A stretch of 64,000 nucleotides of DNA from Pelomonas sp. BJYL3. GTDB lineage: Bacteria > Pseudomonadota > Gammaproteobacteria > Burkholderiales > Burkholderiaceae_C. Shown here in pieces: positions 54,859-63,492 of this stretch. The notes below the pieces were generated by a model. It searched no databases. It was given only the letters and a program-made list of their open reading frames with translations, and was not told where the DNA came from. Made by a program: the position numbers and the translations under genes. Position 1 is the stretch's first letter, and the number at the start of each line of letters is the position of its first letter. Location: positions 930,001 through 994,000 of the forward strand of contig NZ_JANZKX010000001.1 of assembly GCF_027257975.1 (NCBI RefSeq), read 5' to 3'.

Positions 54859-55632
54859 ATGGCCAAGTGGACTGCCTTCCCCTACGACAACGCGGCCTTC
54901 CAGTACGACGCCGCCAGCCTGAAGAAGCACTGGGCCCGCCTGCATGCCGGCGACGCCGAGCCCTTCCCCAAGGACGCCGCCGTGCAGCAGGCCTGGATCC
55001 ATTTCCACGCCGGCGAGTTCCAGAAGGCCTACGAGGCCGGCCTGGCCGCGGGCGGCGCCGGCATCACCGTGGCCAACAAGGCCCAGGCCATCTACGCCAA
55101 CTACCTGGAGAAGAAGGAAAAGGCCAAGCTGGAGATGTTCCTGGAGGTCGCCGAGCGGGCCGAGAGCCTGCAGGAGACCGAGCCGAAGAACGCCAACGCC
55201 TGGTACTGGCAGGCCTATGCCCTGGGCCGCTACAGCCAGGGCATCAGCGTGGCCAAGGCCCTGGCCCAGGGCCTGGGCGGCAAGGTCAAGGCGGCGCTGG
55301 AGAAGGCCATCGAGCTGGCCCCCAAGCATGCCGACGCCCACATCGCCCTGGGCGCCTTCCATGCCGAGGTGATCGACAAGGTCGGCAAGCTGCTGGGCAA
55401 GACCCAGGGCGCCGACACCGCCACCGGCCTGAAGATGTTCGAGCAGGCGCTGAAGCTCAACCCGACCAGCGCCATCGCCATGATCGAGCGTGCCAACGGC
55501 CTGGTCATGCTGGAGGGCGACAAGCGCCTGGCCGTGGCCGAGCAGCTCTACGCCGACGCCGCCGCCTGCGAGCCCATGGACGCCATGGAATGCCTGGACG
55601 TGGAGCTCGCCAAGGAAGAGCTGGAGGAGTGA
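54859..55632 (+). CDS. Cytoplasmic TPR-like protein
   Basis: A 257-residue, soluble, mostly helical protein (MAKWTAFPYDNAAFQYDAASLKKHW...) with TPR-like helical pairs (AWIHFHAGEFQKAYEAGLAA; AWYWQAYALGRYSQG; ADAHIALGAFHAEV; KMFEQALKLNPTSAIAMIERANGLVML). There is no signal peptide. Its C-terminus is acidic. It follows the TetR gene by 62 bases. A protein-protein interaction role is inferred; no named family was recognised. Confidence 0.8.
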   Translation: MAKWTAFPYDNAAFQYDAASLKKHWARLHAGDAEPFPKDAAVQQAWIHFHAGEFQKAYEAGLAAGGAGITVANKAQAIYANYLEKKEKAKLEMFLEVAERAESLQETEPKNANAWYWQAYALGRYSQGISVAKALAQGLGGKVKAALEKAIELAPKHADAHIALGAFHAEVIDKVGKLLGKTQGADTATGLKMFEQALKLNPTSAIAMIERANGLVMLEGDKRLAVAEQLYADAAACEPMDAMECLDVELAKEELEE

Positions 55633-55858
55633 GGCCTCGCGCGGGAAGGCCCGGGATCCGGGGCTTCCCGGGCCCCCGCAGCCGCGGGGGCACCCCCGGC
55701 GATTCGTGGGAAAGCGCACGGATTTCGCCCCTGCTCGGTGGATGCCCTCAATGGTCATCAGGCCTGCGGGCCGCTAAGCTGTGTGCACTTTTACCGCCGG
55801 GCGGGTCCACGAGGCCCGCTCCGCACCGTCTCACCGCACTCGTCGCAAAGGTTGCATC

Positions 55859-56188
55859 ATGAAGAAGTTCCACCTGATCGCCCTGGCCGCCCTGCTGGGC
55901 ACCTCCCTGGCCCAGGCCGCCAAGCCGGCTGAAAACCGCGAAGTGCAGGCCCTGCGTGCCGAATGCGCCGCCCAGCACACCGTGAGCTTCGACACCGCCC
56001 GTGACGACAACGAATACCGCTTCGTCTATGCCAAGGGCCAGCTGCGCGGCGAGTACACCGAAGGCAAGGCCCTGAAGTGCACCGAAGCCCAGTACGCCGC
56101 CTACCTGGACAACGGCGCCGATCCCGCCCGCGTGATGTCGGCCTACCCGACCGCCGCCGGCCGCCCCAAGGCCCAGAAGTCCAAGTGA
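55859..56188 (+). CDS. Small exported protein of unknown function
   Basis: A 109-residue protein with a clean signal peptide (MKKFHLIALAALLGTSLAQA, cleavage before AKPAE) and a mature part with two Cys (RAECAAQ and LKCTEAQ) that could form a disulfide. The C-terminus is basic (KAQKSK). AAAGG lies about 8 bases before ATG 55859. A strong terminator follows. The 226 bases before it contain no supported gene. Confidence 0.75.
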   Translation: MKKFHLIALAALLGTSLAQAAKPAENREVQALRAECAAQHTVSFDTARDDNEYRFVYAKGQLRGEYTEGKALKCTEAQYAAYLDNGADPARVMSAYPTAAGRPKAQKSK

Positions 56189-56230
56189 GGAGCCGGGCCG
56201 GCGCCCTGCCGGCCCCGCCCATAAGAAAAG

Positions 56231-56256
56231 AGCCAGGCCCGCAGCCTGGCTTTTTT
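56231..56256 (+). terminator. Rho-independent terminator
   Basis: AGCCAGGC pairs with GCCTGGCT around CCGCA and is followed by six T. The stem is nearly the same as the one in the 149-bp repeats 2 kb away. Confidence 0.9.
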
Positions 56257-56279
56257 CATGGGCGCGCGCGGCGCGCCGC

Positions 56280-57728
56280 TCAGGCGCCGTCGACGTCCGA
56301 CAGCTGCTCGTCGCCCCAGGGCAGCATCAGGGCCAGCATCAGCAGCTGGTTGAACTCGGGCGCGAACTGGTCGATCACGGCCTGTGGATGCGGGCACAGC
56401 TTCTCGTCGGTGATGAGGCCGAACTGCACCTTGCCGGCGTAGGTCAGGATGGACACGCCCACGCCCATGTCGCCGGACTGCGGCACCCAGAACATCACGC
56501 GGTCCACGGTGGCACCGCAGAACTTCAGGGCCTCCGCCGGGCCGGGCACATTGGTCATCACGGCCGTCGCCTTCTTGGCGAAGATGTTGAGCATGGCGTG
56601 CTGCACCGGCTTGATCAGCAGACCCGCCACCGAGAGCAGGCCGAAGGCCATGATGGGCTGGAAGCTGCCCTTGAGCTCCTGCATGCGGGCGCGCACCGCG
56701 TAGAGCCGCTCCACCGGGTTGGCAATGCCGATGGGCAGCACCAGAGGCACCAGGCCGAAGCGGTTGCCCAGCTGGTAGGCCTTCTCCAGCGGGCGCAGGT
56801 TGACCGGCACCATGGCGCGGATCTCCTTGCCATCCACCGCCTCCCCCCGCGAGCGCAGGTAGCGGCCGATGGCGCCGGCCACGCAGGACAGCAGCACGTC
56901 ATTGACCGAGCAGTTGAAGCCCTTGCCCACGGCCTTCACCGCATCCAGGGGCAGGCCTTCGTCCCAGGCCACGCGCTTGACGGTGCCGGGCTTGCCCTTG
57001 AGGCTGGTGGGCGAGTCATCGGACATCAGCGCGAAGGCCGCGACATCGCTGACCGCCTGGTAGCCCAGCTTGGCCGCATGCAGGGAATGGTCGATGGGAT
57101 GGTCGGCCGCCATCATCAGGTCCACGCCCTTGGACATGGCCGCGCCCGAGACGCCGATGGCCTTGATGGTGAGGTCGGTGATGGGCTTGAGCAGGGCATC
57201 GGTCAGCCAGTCGTGGTCTTCCTCGACCGCGGGCTCGTGGCGGCGGCGCTTGGGCGGGGGCTTGCCGCCGTCGGTGATGGACAGCATCACCGCGATCAGC
57301 GCCACGCCGTCGGCGATGCAGTGGTGGATGCGGGCGATCAGCGCGCTCTCACCGTCCATGTCCTCGACCAGCTCGAACTGCCACAGCGGATGCGCCGGAT
57401 CCAGCGGCTGGGCGCACAGCGCGCCGACGCGCTCCTGCAGGGCCTGCTGCAGGGACTGGCCGCGCGCGGGCTTGAGCGTGCCGGGCACGACGTGGCGGGC
57501 GATGTCGAAGTCTTCATCGTCGACCCACTGCGCGCCCAGCGCGTCTTCCACCACCTTCTGGCGGAAGCGCCGGTACTGCAGCAGGCGCTCCTCGACCCGC
57601 TGGCGCAGGTCCTGCAGCGAGAGCCGCGGCCGCAGGGTCCAGATCCCGACGATCATCATCAGGTTCTGCTCGGTATCCATCCGCAACCAGGCGGTATCGA
57701 CCCGGGACATGCGTTCTGCTGCGGCCAA
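56280..57728 (-). CDS. Wax ester synthase/diacylglycerol acyltransferase (WS/DGAT) family protein
   Basis: A 482-residue acyltransferase. The catalytic motif HHxxxDG is HHCIADG at residues 135-141, and the C-terminal domain has SVNDVLLSCVAGAIGRYL, MVPVNLRP, NRFGLVPLVLPIG and TNVPGPAEALKFCG. It esterifies acyl-CoA to alcohols or diglycerides for storage lipid. The start is TTG 57728: AGGAG lies 6 bases upstream and a stop precedes it, whereas the first ATG (57710) has no such site. It is divergent from the acyl-CoA-binding protein gene, which suits a shared acyl-CoA role. Confidence 0.9.
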   Translation of the reverse strand: MAAAERMSRVDTAWLRMDTEQNLMMIVGIWTLRPRLSLQDLRQRVEERLLQYRRFRQKVVEDALGAQWVDDEDFDIARHVVPGTLKPARGQSLQQALQERVGALCAQPLDPAHPLWQFELVEDMDGESALIARIHHCIADGVALIAVMLSITDGGKPPPKRRRHEPAVEEDHDWLTDALLKPITDLTIKAIGVSGAAMSKGVDLMMAADHPIDHSLHAAKLGYQAVSDVAAFALMSDDSPTSLKGKPGTVKRVAWDEGLPLDAVKAVGKGFNCSVNDVLLSCVAGAIGRYLRSRGEAVDGKEIRAMVPVNLRPLEKAYQLGNRFGLVPLVLPIGIANPVERLYAVRARMQELKGSFQPIMAFGLLSVAGLLIKPVQHAMLNIFAKKATAVMTNVPGPAEALKFCGATVDRVMFWVPQSGDMGVGVSILTYAGKVQFGLITDEKLCPHPQAVIDQFAPEFNQLLMLALMLPWGDEQLSDVDGA

Positions 57729-57749
57729 GGCGTGCTCCTCGTTCTAGAG

Positions 57750-57815
57750 TGTCTGACCCAGACATTGCTGGGTAATATGCTCGGTGTCCATCCCGATTGT
57801 CACCAAACTTTGGTG
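57750..57815. promoter_or_regulatory. Three palindromes in the WS/DGAT-ACBP divergent region
   Basis: TGTCTG-ACC-CAGACA (57750-57764), ACCCAG-6 bases-CTGGGT (57756-57773, overlapping the first) and the perfect 15-mer CACCAAACTTTGGTG (57801-57815) lie between the two start codons. They are candidate operators for one or both genes; the binding protein is unknown. Confidence 0.5.
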
Positions 57816-57837
57816 CCGCAAAACCCAAGGAGACGAG

Positions 57838-58089
57838 ATGAGCCTCAAAGAGCAATTCGACGCCGCAGTGGCCGATTCCAAGAACCTGCCCGAGCGTCCC
57901 GACAACATGACCCTGCTCAAGATCTATGCCCTGTTCAAGCAGGCCAGCAGCGGTGACGTGGAAGGCTCGCGCCCCGGCTTCACCGACATGGTCGGCCGCG
58001 CCAAGTACGACGCCTGGGCCGCGCTGAAGGGCACCAGCACGGACGAGGCGATGCAGCAGTACATCGATCTCATCGAAGGCTTGAAGTAA
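57838..58089 (+). CDS. Acyl-CoA-binding protein
   Basis: An 83-residue ACBP: LKEQFDAAVADSKNLPERPDNMTLLKIYALFKQASSGDVEGSRPGFTDMVGRAKYDAWAALKG. The conserved Tyr, Lys and KYDAW acyl-CoA-binding residues are present. AAGGAG lies 5 bases before the ATG. It buffers and carries long-chain acyl-CoA in the cytoplasm and is divergent from the WS/DGAT gene. Confidence 0.95.
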   Translation: MSLKEQFDAAVADSKNLPERPDNMTLLKIYALFKQASSGDVEGSRPGFTDMVGRAKYDAWAALKGTSTDEAMQQYIDLIEGLK

Positions 58090-58133
58090 GCCCCCCCCCT
58101 ACTCGCTTCGCGAGCCCCCCCAGGGGGGCGATC
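58090..58133 (+). repeat. C-rich/G-rich hairpin element after ACBP
   Basis: A run of C, the stem CTCGC-TTC-GCGAG, a second run of C and then AGGGGGGCG form a compact double hairpin. Elements like this are frequent after genes in Burkholderiales, so it is likely a dispersed intergenic repeat. Confidence 0.6.
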
Positions 58134-58138
58134 GTGGC

Positions 58139-58712
58139 GGACCGGCGGAGCCGGATCCGCACGATCCGTGCGGGGTGCGGGCTTGCGCCGCGCGGGTCAC
58201 ACCTTGTGGCGGTGGGGCGGTTTGCCACCACGGATGAGCCGGGCGTTCAGCCTGGCTTTTTCTTTTGGGCAGCGCCTCGTTCCTTGCGGACCGGCAAAGC
58301 CGGATCCGCACGATCCGTGCGGGGCGCGGGCTTGCGCCGCGCAGGTCAAACCATGTGGCGGTGGGGCGGTTTGCCACCACGGATGAGCCGGGCGTTCAGC
58401 CTGGCTTTTTCTTTTGGGCAGCGCCTCGTTCCTTGCGGACCGGCGGAGCCGGAGCCGCACGATCCGTGCGGGGCGCGGGCTTGCGCCGCGCAGGTCAAAC
58501 CATGCGGCGGTGGGGCGGTTTGCCGCCACGGATGAGCCAGGCGTTCAGCCTGGCTTTTTCTTTTGGGCGGCGCCTCGTTCCTTGCGGACCGGCGGAGCCG
58601 GATCCGCACGATCCGTGCGGGGCGCGGGCTTGCGCCGCGCAGGTCAAACCATGTGGCGGTGGGGCGGTTTGCCGCCACGGATGAGCCAGGCTTCAGCCTG
58701 GCTTTTTCTTTG
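58139..58712 (+). repeat. 149-bp tandem repeat array, 3.9 copies, each with a terminator-like hairpin
   Basis: The mark GACCGGC recurs with starts near 58140, 58289, 58438 and 58587, a constant 149-base period; copies differ by a few bases and the last is cut off inside the next gene's 3' end. Each unit contains CCGCACG-ATC-CGTGCGG, a GCGC stem, GTGGC...GCCAC and a final AGCC(A/G)GGC-GTTCA-GCCTGGCT stem followed by TTTTTCTTTT. Because 149 is not a multiple of three, open frames in this region are by-products of the repeats. No gene is supported between 58090 and 58692. Confidence 0.92.
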
Positions 58713-59022
58713 CCGCCTTCTTGCCGCTTGCGGACTTGGCCAGCAGGGCGTCGAGTTCCTTCTGGACTTCGGCCTCGATGGTGGACTTGAAGGCGCCCAG
58801 CAGGAAGCCGAGCTTGGCCTCGAGCTCGAAGTGGTCGCCGGTGACGATCAGCTGGCCCTTGACGCCGGAGCGCTCGAACTCCACGGTGTCGCTGGTGTCG
58901 CCCTCGATCACGGTGCACTCCATGTCGAACTTCTGCTCGACCTGCTCGGCCCAGGCCCAGGCCACTTCGCGGGCCTTCTCGAGGCCCAGTTGATGGTCGC
59001 GGTGGATGTGGATGTCAGCCAT
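58693..59022 (-). CDS. Polyhydroxyalkanoic acid system family protein
   Basis: A 109-residue protein matching the small PHA-system family: MADIHIHRDHQLGLEKAREVAWAWAEQVEQKFDMECTVIEG, GVKGQLIVTGDHFELEAKLGFLLGAFKSTIEAEVQKELD, with a basic Lys tail. It is thought to act on or near storage granules. Its last codons and stop overlap the final copy of the 149-bp repeat, whose hairpin probably serves as its terminator. Confidence 0.85.
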   Translation of the reverse strand: MADIHIHRDHQLGLEKAREVAWAWAEQVEQKFDMECTVIEGDTSDTVEFERSGVKGQLIVTGDHFELEAKLGFLLGAFKSTIEAEVQKELDALLAKSASGKKAAKKKPG

Positions 59023-59043
59023 GGTGAGGGGGTCGCAGCAGCG

Positions 59044-60117
59044 TCATTCGGGAGAGCCCAACTCTAGCCGACGCCGAGCCTTGGGCAAGGCCGCCAGGCG
59101 CTTCACCTCGGCATGGAAGCGCGGCCAGTCCGAGCCCTGGGCCACGAACAGGCGCTCGAAGGCCGGCACCAGGCCGTGATAGGCGGCCAGCACGCCGAAG
59201 GCGGCGTTGTTGGCGCGGGCGAACCAGCCGTCATAGCCCGCCCAGCCCTGCCAGGGGCCGTCGCGCCAGCGGCGGTAATCGGCCTGGATGGCGGCCATGG
59301 CCTCGCGCTTGGCCGTCTCGCGGCCCTCAGGGGTCAGGTCTTGCCCGTAGACGCCGGCCAGGCGCTCCCGCCCGCGCAGGGCAAGGGCCAGGAACTCGTC
59401 CCGCCGCTGACGCTGGCGCTCATAGGCCAGCGCGGCCTCCGCACTGCCATGCTCAGCCAGCCAGCGCCGGGCGCCCATGCGCTCCACGGCGGTGGCGTAG
59501 CTCTCGTTGAACTCCGTGTCGTCGGCCGCATAGGCCTGCTGGTGGGCCAGCTCGTGGAAGATCAGGCCGGCGAGCTCGCCCTCGCCGTCGCGGATGAAGG
59601 TGTTGAGCAAGGGGTCGCCGCCGAGCCAGTTGCCCCAGCCCAGCGTCGAGTAGGCGGGCACGGGATAGACCTGCAGCTCCCAGCCCTCGGCCTTGAGCTG
59701 ATCGGCCAGGGCCTGCGCCGCGGCGCGGTCGAAGAAGCCGCGATAGCCGGCGCAGCCCATCAGCGGATAGCACCAGGTCTTGAGCTGCAGGCTGTAGGGC
59801 GGGGCCGCGACCACGTTCCAGACGGCGGCAGGCCGCCCCAGGTCGGCATAGCGGCGGTAGCTGGCGTTGTCCGGCAGGGCCAGGGTGGCGGTGGCGTAGT
59901 CGCGCAGCCGCTGGCTGAGCAGCAGGCGCTCGCGCAGGGCCGGGTCGAGATCCGGCTGGCTCAGCCATTGATCCACGGGCCGGGCCGCCTGCACCAGCTG
60001 CAGATGGCCGCTGACGGCCTGCCCCAGGTAGCCCAGCTGGGCACAGCCCGTCAGCCAGGGCAGCAGCAGGGCCGCCCACAGACCGGCACGACCCGGGGCC
60101 CGGATCAGCCCCCTCAT
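59044..60117 (-). CDS. Putative zinc aminopeptidase, lipoprotein
   Basis: A 357-residue protein of the bacterial aminopeptidase family with an HExxH motif. The lipobox LTGC puts the lipidated Cys at residue 25. The metal site is LIFHELAHQQAYAADDTEFNESYATAVE, with two His and a downstream Glu. An exact copy of the dispersed 14-mer lies inside (59330-59343, encoding QDLTP). The start overlaps the molybdopterin gene's stop (ATGA). It should act in the envelope; the substrate is unknown. Confidence 0.88.
   Translation of the reverse strand: MRGLIRAPGRAGLWAALLLPWLTGCAQLGYLGQAVSGHLQLVQAARPVDQWLSQPDLDPALRERLLLSQRLRDYATATLALPDNASYRRYADLGRPAAVWNVVAAPPYSLQLKTWCYPLMGCAGYRGFFDRAAAQALADQLKAEGWELQVYPVPAYSTLGWGNWLGGDPLLNTFIRDGEGELAGLIFHELAHQQAYAADDTEFNESYATAVERMGARRWLAEHGSAEAALAYERQRQRRDEFLALALRGRERLAGVYGQDLTPEGRETAKREAMAAIQADYRRWRDGPWQGWAGYDGWFARANNAAFGVLAAYHGLVPAFERLFVAQGSDWPRFHAEVKRLAALPKARRRLELGSPE
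59330..59343 (-). repeat. Dispersed 14-mer CAAGACCTGACCCC, exact copy 4
   Basis: Inside the lipoprotein peptidase gene, read on the coding strand as QDLTP. Confidence 0.85.
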
Positions 60118-62174
60118 CAGACGGCCGCGATCTCGACCAGGCAGTCGTAGAAGGTGGCGCCGCCGCCGATGTCCGTGAGGCCTTGCTGCGTCACGGCATT
60201 GACGTTCTCGCCGCCCGGCGAGAGCTTGCGCCACCACACGCCCAGGCCATTGACCACGCCGGGCCGTGCACGCTCGCTGATGTGCAGGCGGCATTGCAGG
60301 CTGCCGCGGTCATTGAAGATGCGCACCATGCGGCCATGCTCGAGCCGGCGCGCCGCGGCGTCGTCGGCATGCATCTCGACCAGGGGTTCGCCCTCGATGT
60401 CGCGCAGGCTCTTCACGTTGACGAAGCTGCTGTTGAGGAAGTTGCGCGCGGGCGGCGAGATCATGGCCAGCGGGTAGCGCGCCGCAAGCTCCGGGCTGCT
60501 CAGCCGGCTCTCGCGATTGGGCACGTGGTCCGGCAGGCCGTAGCGCGGCGAGATGCACTGCACCCGCCCCGTGGGCGTGGGCCAGCCGCCCTCCGCAAAG
60601 GGCGCCTCGGGCACATCCAGGCTCACGAAGCCCTGGGCCTTGAGCTGGTCCTGGTCGATGGCGTCGGTGAAGGCCTGGGCGGCGAGCTGCTCGTCGGTCT
60701 CGCGGAAGCAGGGGTCGTCCAGGCCCATGCGGGCGGCCAGCTCGCGGAAGATCTGCGTGTTGGGCCGGGCCTCGCCCAGTGGCGCAATGGCCGGCTCGTT
60801 GCGCAGCACATCGGTGTGGCCGTAGCTGGTGTGCACGTCCAGGTGCTCCAGCTGCGTGGTGGCAGGCAGCACGTAGTCGGCCTGGTCGGCCGTGTCGGTC
60901 ATGAAGTGCTCCAGCACCACGGTGAAGAGGTCCGGGCGCTGGAAGCCGCGCAGGACCTGGGCGGTGTCAGGCGCCACGGCCACGGGATTGCTGTTGTAGA
61001 CGATCAGGGCCTCGATGCGCGGCCCGAACTCGGGCGAGGCCTCGCGCAGCAGGGCCTCGCCGATGGCGCTCATGTTGACCATGCGCGGCTGGCGGCCCGC
61101 CAGCAGGTCCGGGCGCTCCAGGGCCTGGGTGTTCTTGACCCGTGCCGCCCAGCCCGAGGCCGACAGCAGCAGGCCGCCGGCACGGTGCTTCCAGGCGCCG
61201 GTCAGGCAGGGCAGCAGCGCGATCAGCCGCACCGCATTGCCGCCGCCGTGCACGCGCTGCATGCCGTAGTTGAGGCGGATGGCCGCAGGGGCCGTGGTGC
61301 CGTACTCGCGGGCCAGCTGGCGCACTTCGTCCGCCGTGATGCCGCAGACCTCGGCCGCGCGCTGCGGCGGCCACTGCAACGCCCGCTCGCGCATCGCGGG
61401 CCAGTCGTCGACATGACGGTCCAGGTAGTCCTGGTCCAGCCAGCCGTGCACGATCAGCTCGTGCATGAGGCCCAGGGCCAGGGCGCCGTCGGTGCCGGGC
61501 AGCAGGGCGATGTGCTGGTGGCACTTGTCGGCCGTCTCGGTCTTGCGGGGATCGATGCAGACCAGCCGCGCGCCATTGCGCTTGGCCTGGTTGGCGTAGG
61601 TCCAGAAATGCAGGTTGGAGGCGATGGAGTTGCTGCCCCAGATCAGGATCAGCCGGCTCTCGGCAAAGAAGCGCAGGTGCATGCCCACGCGGCTGCCGTA
61701 GGTCGCATTGAGCGCCTCGGCCCCGGCGGAGGCGCAGATGGTGCGGTCCAGCCGCGCGGCGCCGAGCGCGTTGAAAAAGCGCGCGGCCATGCTCTCGCCC
61801 TGGATCAGGCCCATGGTGCCGGCATAGCTGTAGGGCTGGATGGCCTGGGGGTCGCGCGCGGCGATGGCGCGCAGGCGGCGGGCGATGTCGTCCAGGGCCT
61901 CGTCCCAGCTGACCGGCTCGAAGCGCGGCGCCTCATGCTTGGCGCTGACCCGCTTCATGGGCTGCAGCAGGCGTTCGGGATGGTAGGTGCGCTCCGGGTA
62001 GCGGGACACCTTGGTGCACAGGGCGCCATGGGTGGAGGGGTGTTCCGCCCGTCCCTGGACCTTGACCACCCGCTCGTTCTCGACGGTGATCTTGAGGGCG
62101 CAGGTGTCGGGGCAGTCGTGCGGGCAGGCGCCGTGGACGACGCGGCTGGCGATGGCGGGCTCGGGGGCGTTCAT
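60117..62174 (-). CDS. Molybdopterin-dependent oxidoreductase with an N-terminal 4Fe-4S site
   Basis: A 685-residue enzyme of the formate dehydrogenase/DMSO reductase superfamily. The N-terminal cluster is Cys17, Cys21, Cys25 and Cys53 (ACPHDCPDTC and GALC). Molybdopterin-binding segments include YSYAGTMGLIQGE, IWGSNSIASNLHFW, CIDPRKTETA and IVYNSNPVAVAPD. There is no twin-Arg signal, so it is probably cytoplasmic. The substrate is unknown. It is divergent from the binding-protein gene and overlaps the peptidase gene. Confidence 0.9.
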   Translation of the reverse strand: MNAPEPAIASRVVHGACPHDCPDTCALKITVENERVVKVQGRAEHPSTHGALCTKVSRYPERTYHPERLLQPMKRVSAKHEAPRFEPVSWDEALDDIARRLRAIAARDPQAIQPYSYAGTMGLIQGESMAARFFNALGAARLDRTICASAGAEALNATYGSRVGMHLRFFAESRLILIWGSNSIASNLHFWTYANQAKRNGARLVCIDPRKTETADKCHQHIALLPGTDGALALGLMHELIVHGWLDQDYLDRHVDDWPAMRERALQWPPQRAAEVCGITADEVRQLAREYGTTAPAAIRLNYGMQRVHGGGNAVRLIALLPCLTGAWKHRAGGLLLSASGWAARVKNTQALERPDLLAGRQPRMVNMSAIGEALLREASPEFGPRIEALIVYNSNPVAVAPDTAQVLRGFQRPDLFTVVLEHFMTDTADQADYVLPATTQLEHLDVHTSYGHTDVLRNEPAIAPLGEARPNTQIFRELAARMGLDDPCFRETDEQLAAQAFTDAIDQDQLKAQGFVSLDVPEAPFAEGGWPTPTGRVQCISPRYGLPDHVPNRESRLSSPELAARYPLAMISPPARNFLNSSFVNVKSLRDIEGEPLVEMHADDAAARRLEHGRMVRIFNDRGSLQCRLHISERARPGVVNGLGVWWRKLSPGGENVNAVTQQGLTDIGGGATFYDCLVEIAAV

Positions 62175-62298
62175 CCGAGCACTATTGCACAAGCGCCCTG
62201 CCCAAGCCTTTCGCAAGGGCGAAGTTCGGCAATTAGTTACAGGGTAAACCCTAGATTTGCGATACGCTCCGCGGCTTTTTGCAGTCCCGTCCCCGCCC

Positions 62299-63423
62299 AT
62301 GAACCGCCGCCTCGCCCTTGCCCAACTCGCCAGCCTGTCCGCCCTGCCCCTGTGGAGCCAGGCCCAGGACCAGAAGAAGATCGTGCTGGGCCAGTCGGCA
62401 CCGCTGAGCGGCCCCGCGGCCCAGCTGGGCCTGCAGATGCAGGCCGGGGCGAAGCTCTACTTCGATGGCGTCAACGCCAGTGGCGGCATCGGCGGCCTGC
62501 CCGTGGAGCTGCGCACCCTGGACGACGGCTACGAGCCCGAGCGCTGCAAGGCCAATACCGAGCAGCTGATTGCCGGCCATGCCTTCGCCCTCTTCGGCTA
62601 TGTGGGCACGCCCACCTGCCTGGCCGCCCTGCCCCTGGTGCAGCAGGCCAAGATCCCCTTCTTCGCCCCCCTGACTGGCGCGGAGGCCCTGCGCGATCCG
62701 GCCAACCCCTGGGTGTTCCACCTGCGCGCGTCCTACAACGACGAGACGGCCCTGATCGTCCGGCAGCTGACCCAGCTGGGGCTCAGCAAGATCGCCGTCT
62801 TCCACCAGGACGACGCCTACGGCAAGGCCGGCCTGGACGGCGTGGTGCGCGCCCTGATGCAGCGCAAGCTGACTGTGCATGCCACCGCCACCGTGCAGCG
62901 CAACAGCGTGGACGTGGCCGAGGCGGCCCGCAAGCTGGCGGCCTCCCAGCCCGAGGCGGTGGTGCTGGTCAGCGCCTACAAGAGCTGCGCGGCCTTCATC
63001 CGCGAATCGCGCCGGGCCGGCTACTCGGGCCAGTTCTTCAACGTGAGCTTCGTGGGCACCCAGGCCCTGCTGGACGAGCTGGGCCGGGAGGCCAACGGCA
63101 TCGTGGTCAGCCAGGTCATGCCCTATCCCTTCGGCGTGGCGTCCGGGGTCGTGGCCGAATACCAGGCCGCCGCGCAGAAGGCGGGTGGCAGCCACGTGCT
63201 GAACTACACCGCCATGGAGGGCTTCCTGGCCGCCAAGGTCATCAGCGAAGGCCTGCGCCGCATCAACGGCAAGGGCAGCCGCGAGGCCCTGGTCAGCGCC
63301 CTGGAGAGCCTGCAGAACTACAACGCCGGCGGCTTCCCGGTGAAGTTCGGCCCCGGCCGGCGCGTGGCCTCCAACTTCGTCGAGCTCTCCATGCTGACTG
63401 GTGACGGCAAGGTCAAGCGCTGA
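62299..63423 (+). CDS. Branched-chain amino-acid type ABC transporter substrate-binding protein
   Basis: A 374-residue periplasmic binding protein of the LivJ/LivK type. The signal peptide is MNRRLALAQLASLSALPLWSQAQ; the mature part has KIVLGQSAPLSGPAAQLG, GYVGTPTCLAALPLVQQAKIPFFAPLTGAE, IAVFHQDDAYGKAGLDG and VVLVSAYKSCAAFIRESR. Transporter genes are not adjacent in the window, and the ligand is unknown. ATG 62299 is chosen because the signal peptide begins there. Confidence 0.92.
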   Translation: MNRRLALAQLASLSALPLWSQAQDQKKIVLGQSAPLSGPAAQLGLQMQAGAKLYFDGVNASGGIGGLPVELRTLDDGYEPERCKANTEQLIAGHAFALFGYVGTPTCLAALPLVQQAKIPFFAPLTGAEALRDPANPWVFHLRASYNDETALIVRQLTQLGLSKIAVFHQDDAYGKAGLDGVVRALMQRKLTVHATATVQRNSVDVAEAARKLAASQPEAVVLVSAYKSCAAFIRESRRAGYSGQFFNVSFVGTQALLDELGREANGIVVSQVMPYPFGVASGVVAEYQAAAQKAGGSHVLNYTAMEGFLAAKVISEGLRRINGKGSREALVSALESLQNYNAGGFPVKFGPGRRVASNFVELSMLTGDGKVKR

Positions 63424-63492
63424 GCGGTCGGTCGGGGCTCGACGGGTACACTGCCCCGGGACCGGTCCCGCACCGGCGCCTGGAGCCTGTCC

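Noticed and set aside
58134-58684. Several repeated open frames in both strands of the 149-bp array
   Set aside because: The same peptide recurs in shifting frames because the 149-base unit is not a multiple of three; no start signals or conservation pattern.
58139-58712. CRISPR array
   Set aside because: Units are 149 bases of near-identical sequence without short repeats and unique spacers, and no cas genes are nearby.
60183-63404. A very long open frame (over 1000 codons) opposite the molybdopterin oxidoreductase gene and running on through the binding-protein gene
   Set aside because: In DNA this GC-rich, the strand opposite a real gene often stays open; the translation is His/Gly/Ala-rich without domains, while the opposite strand encodes clear families.
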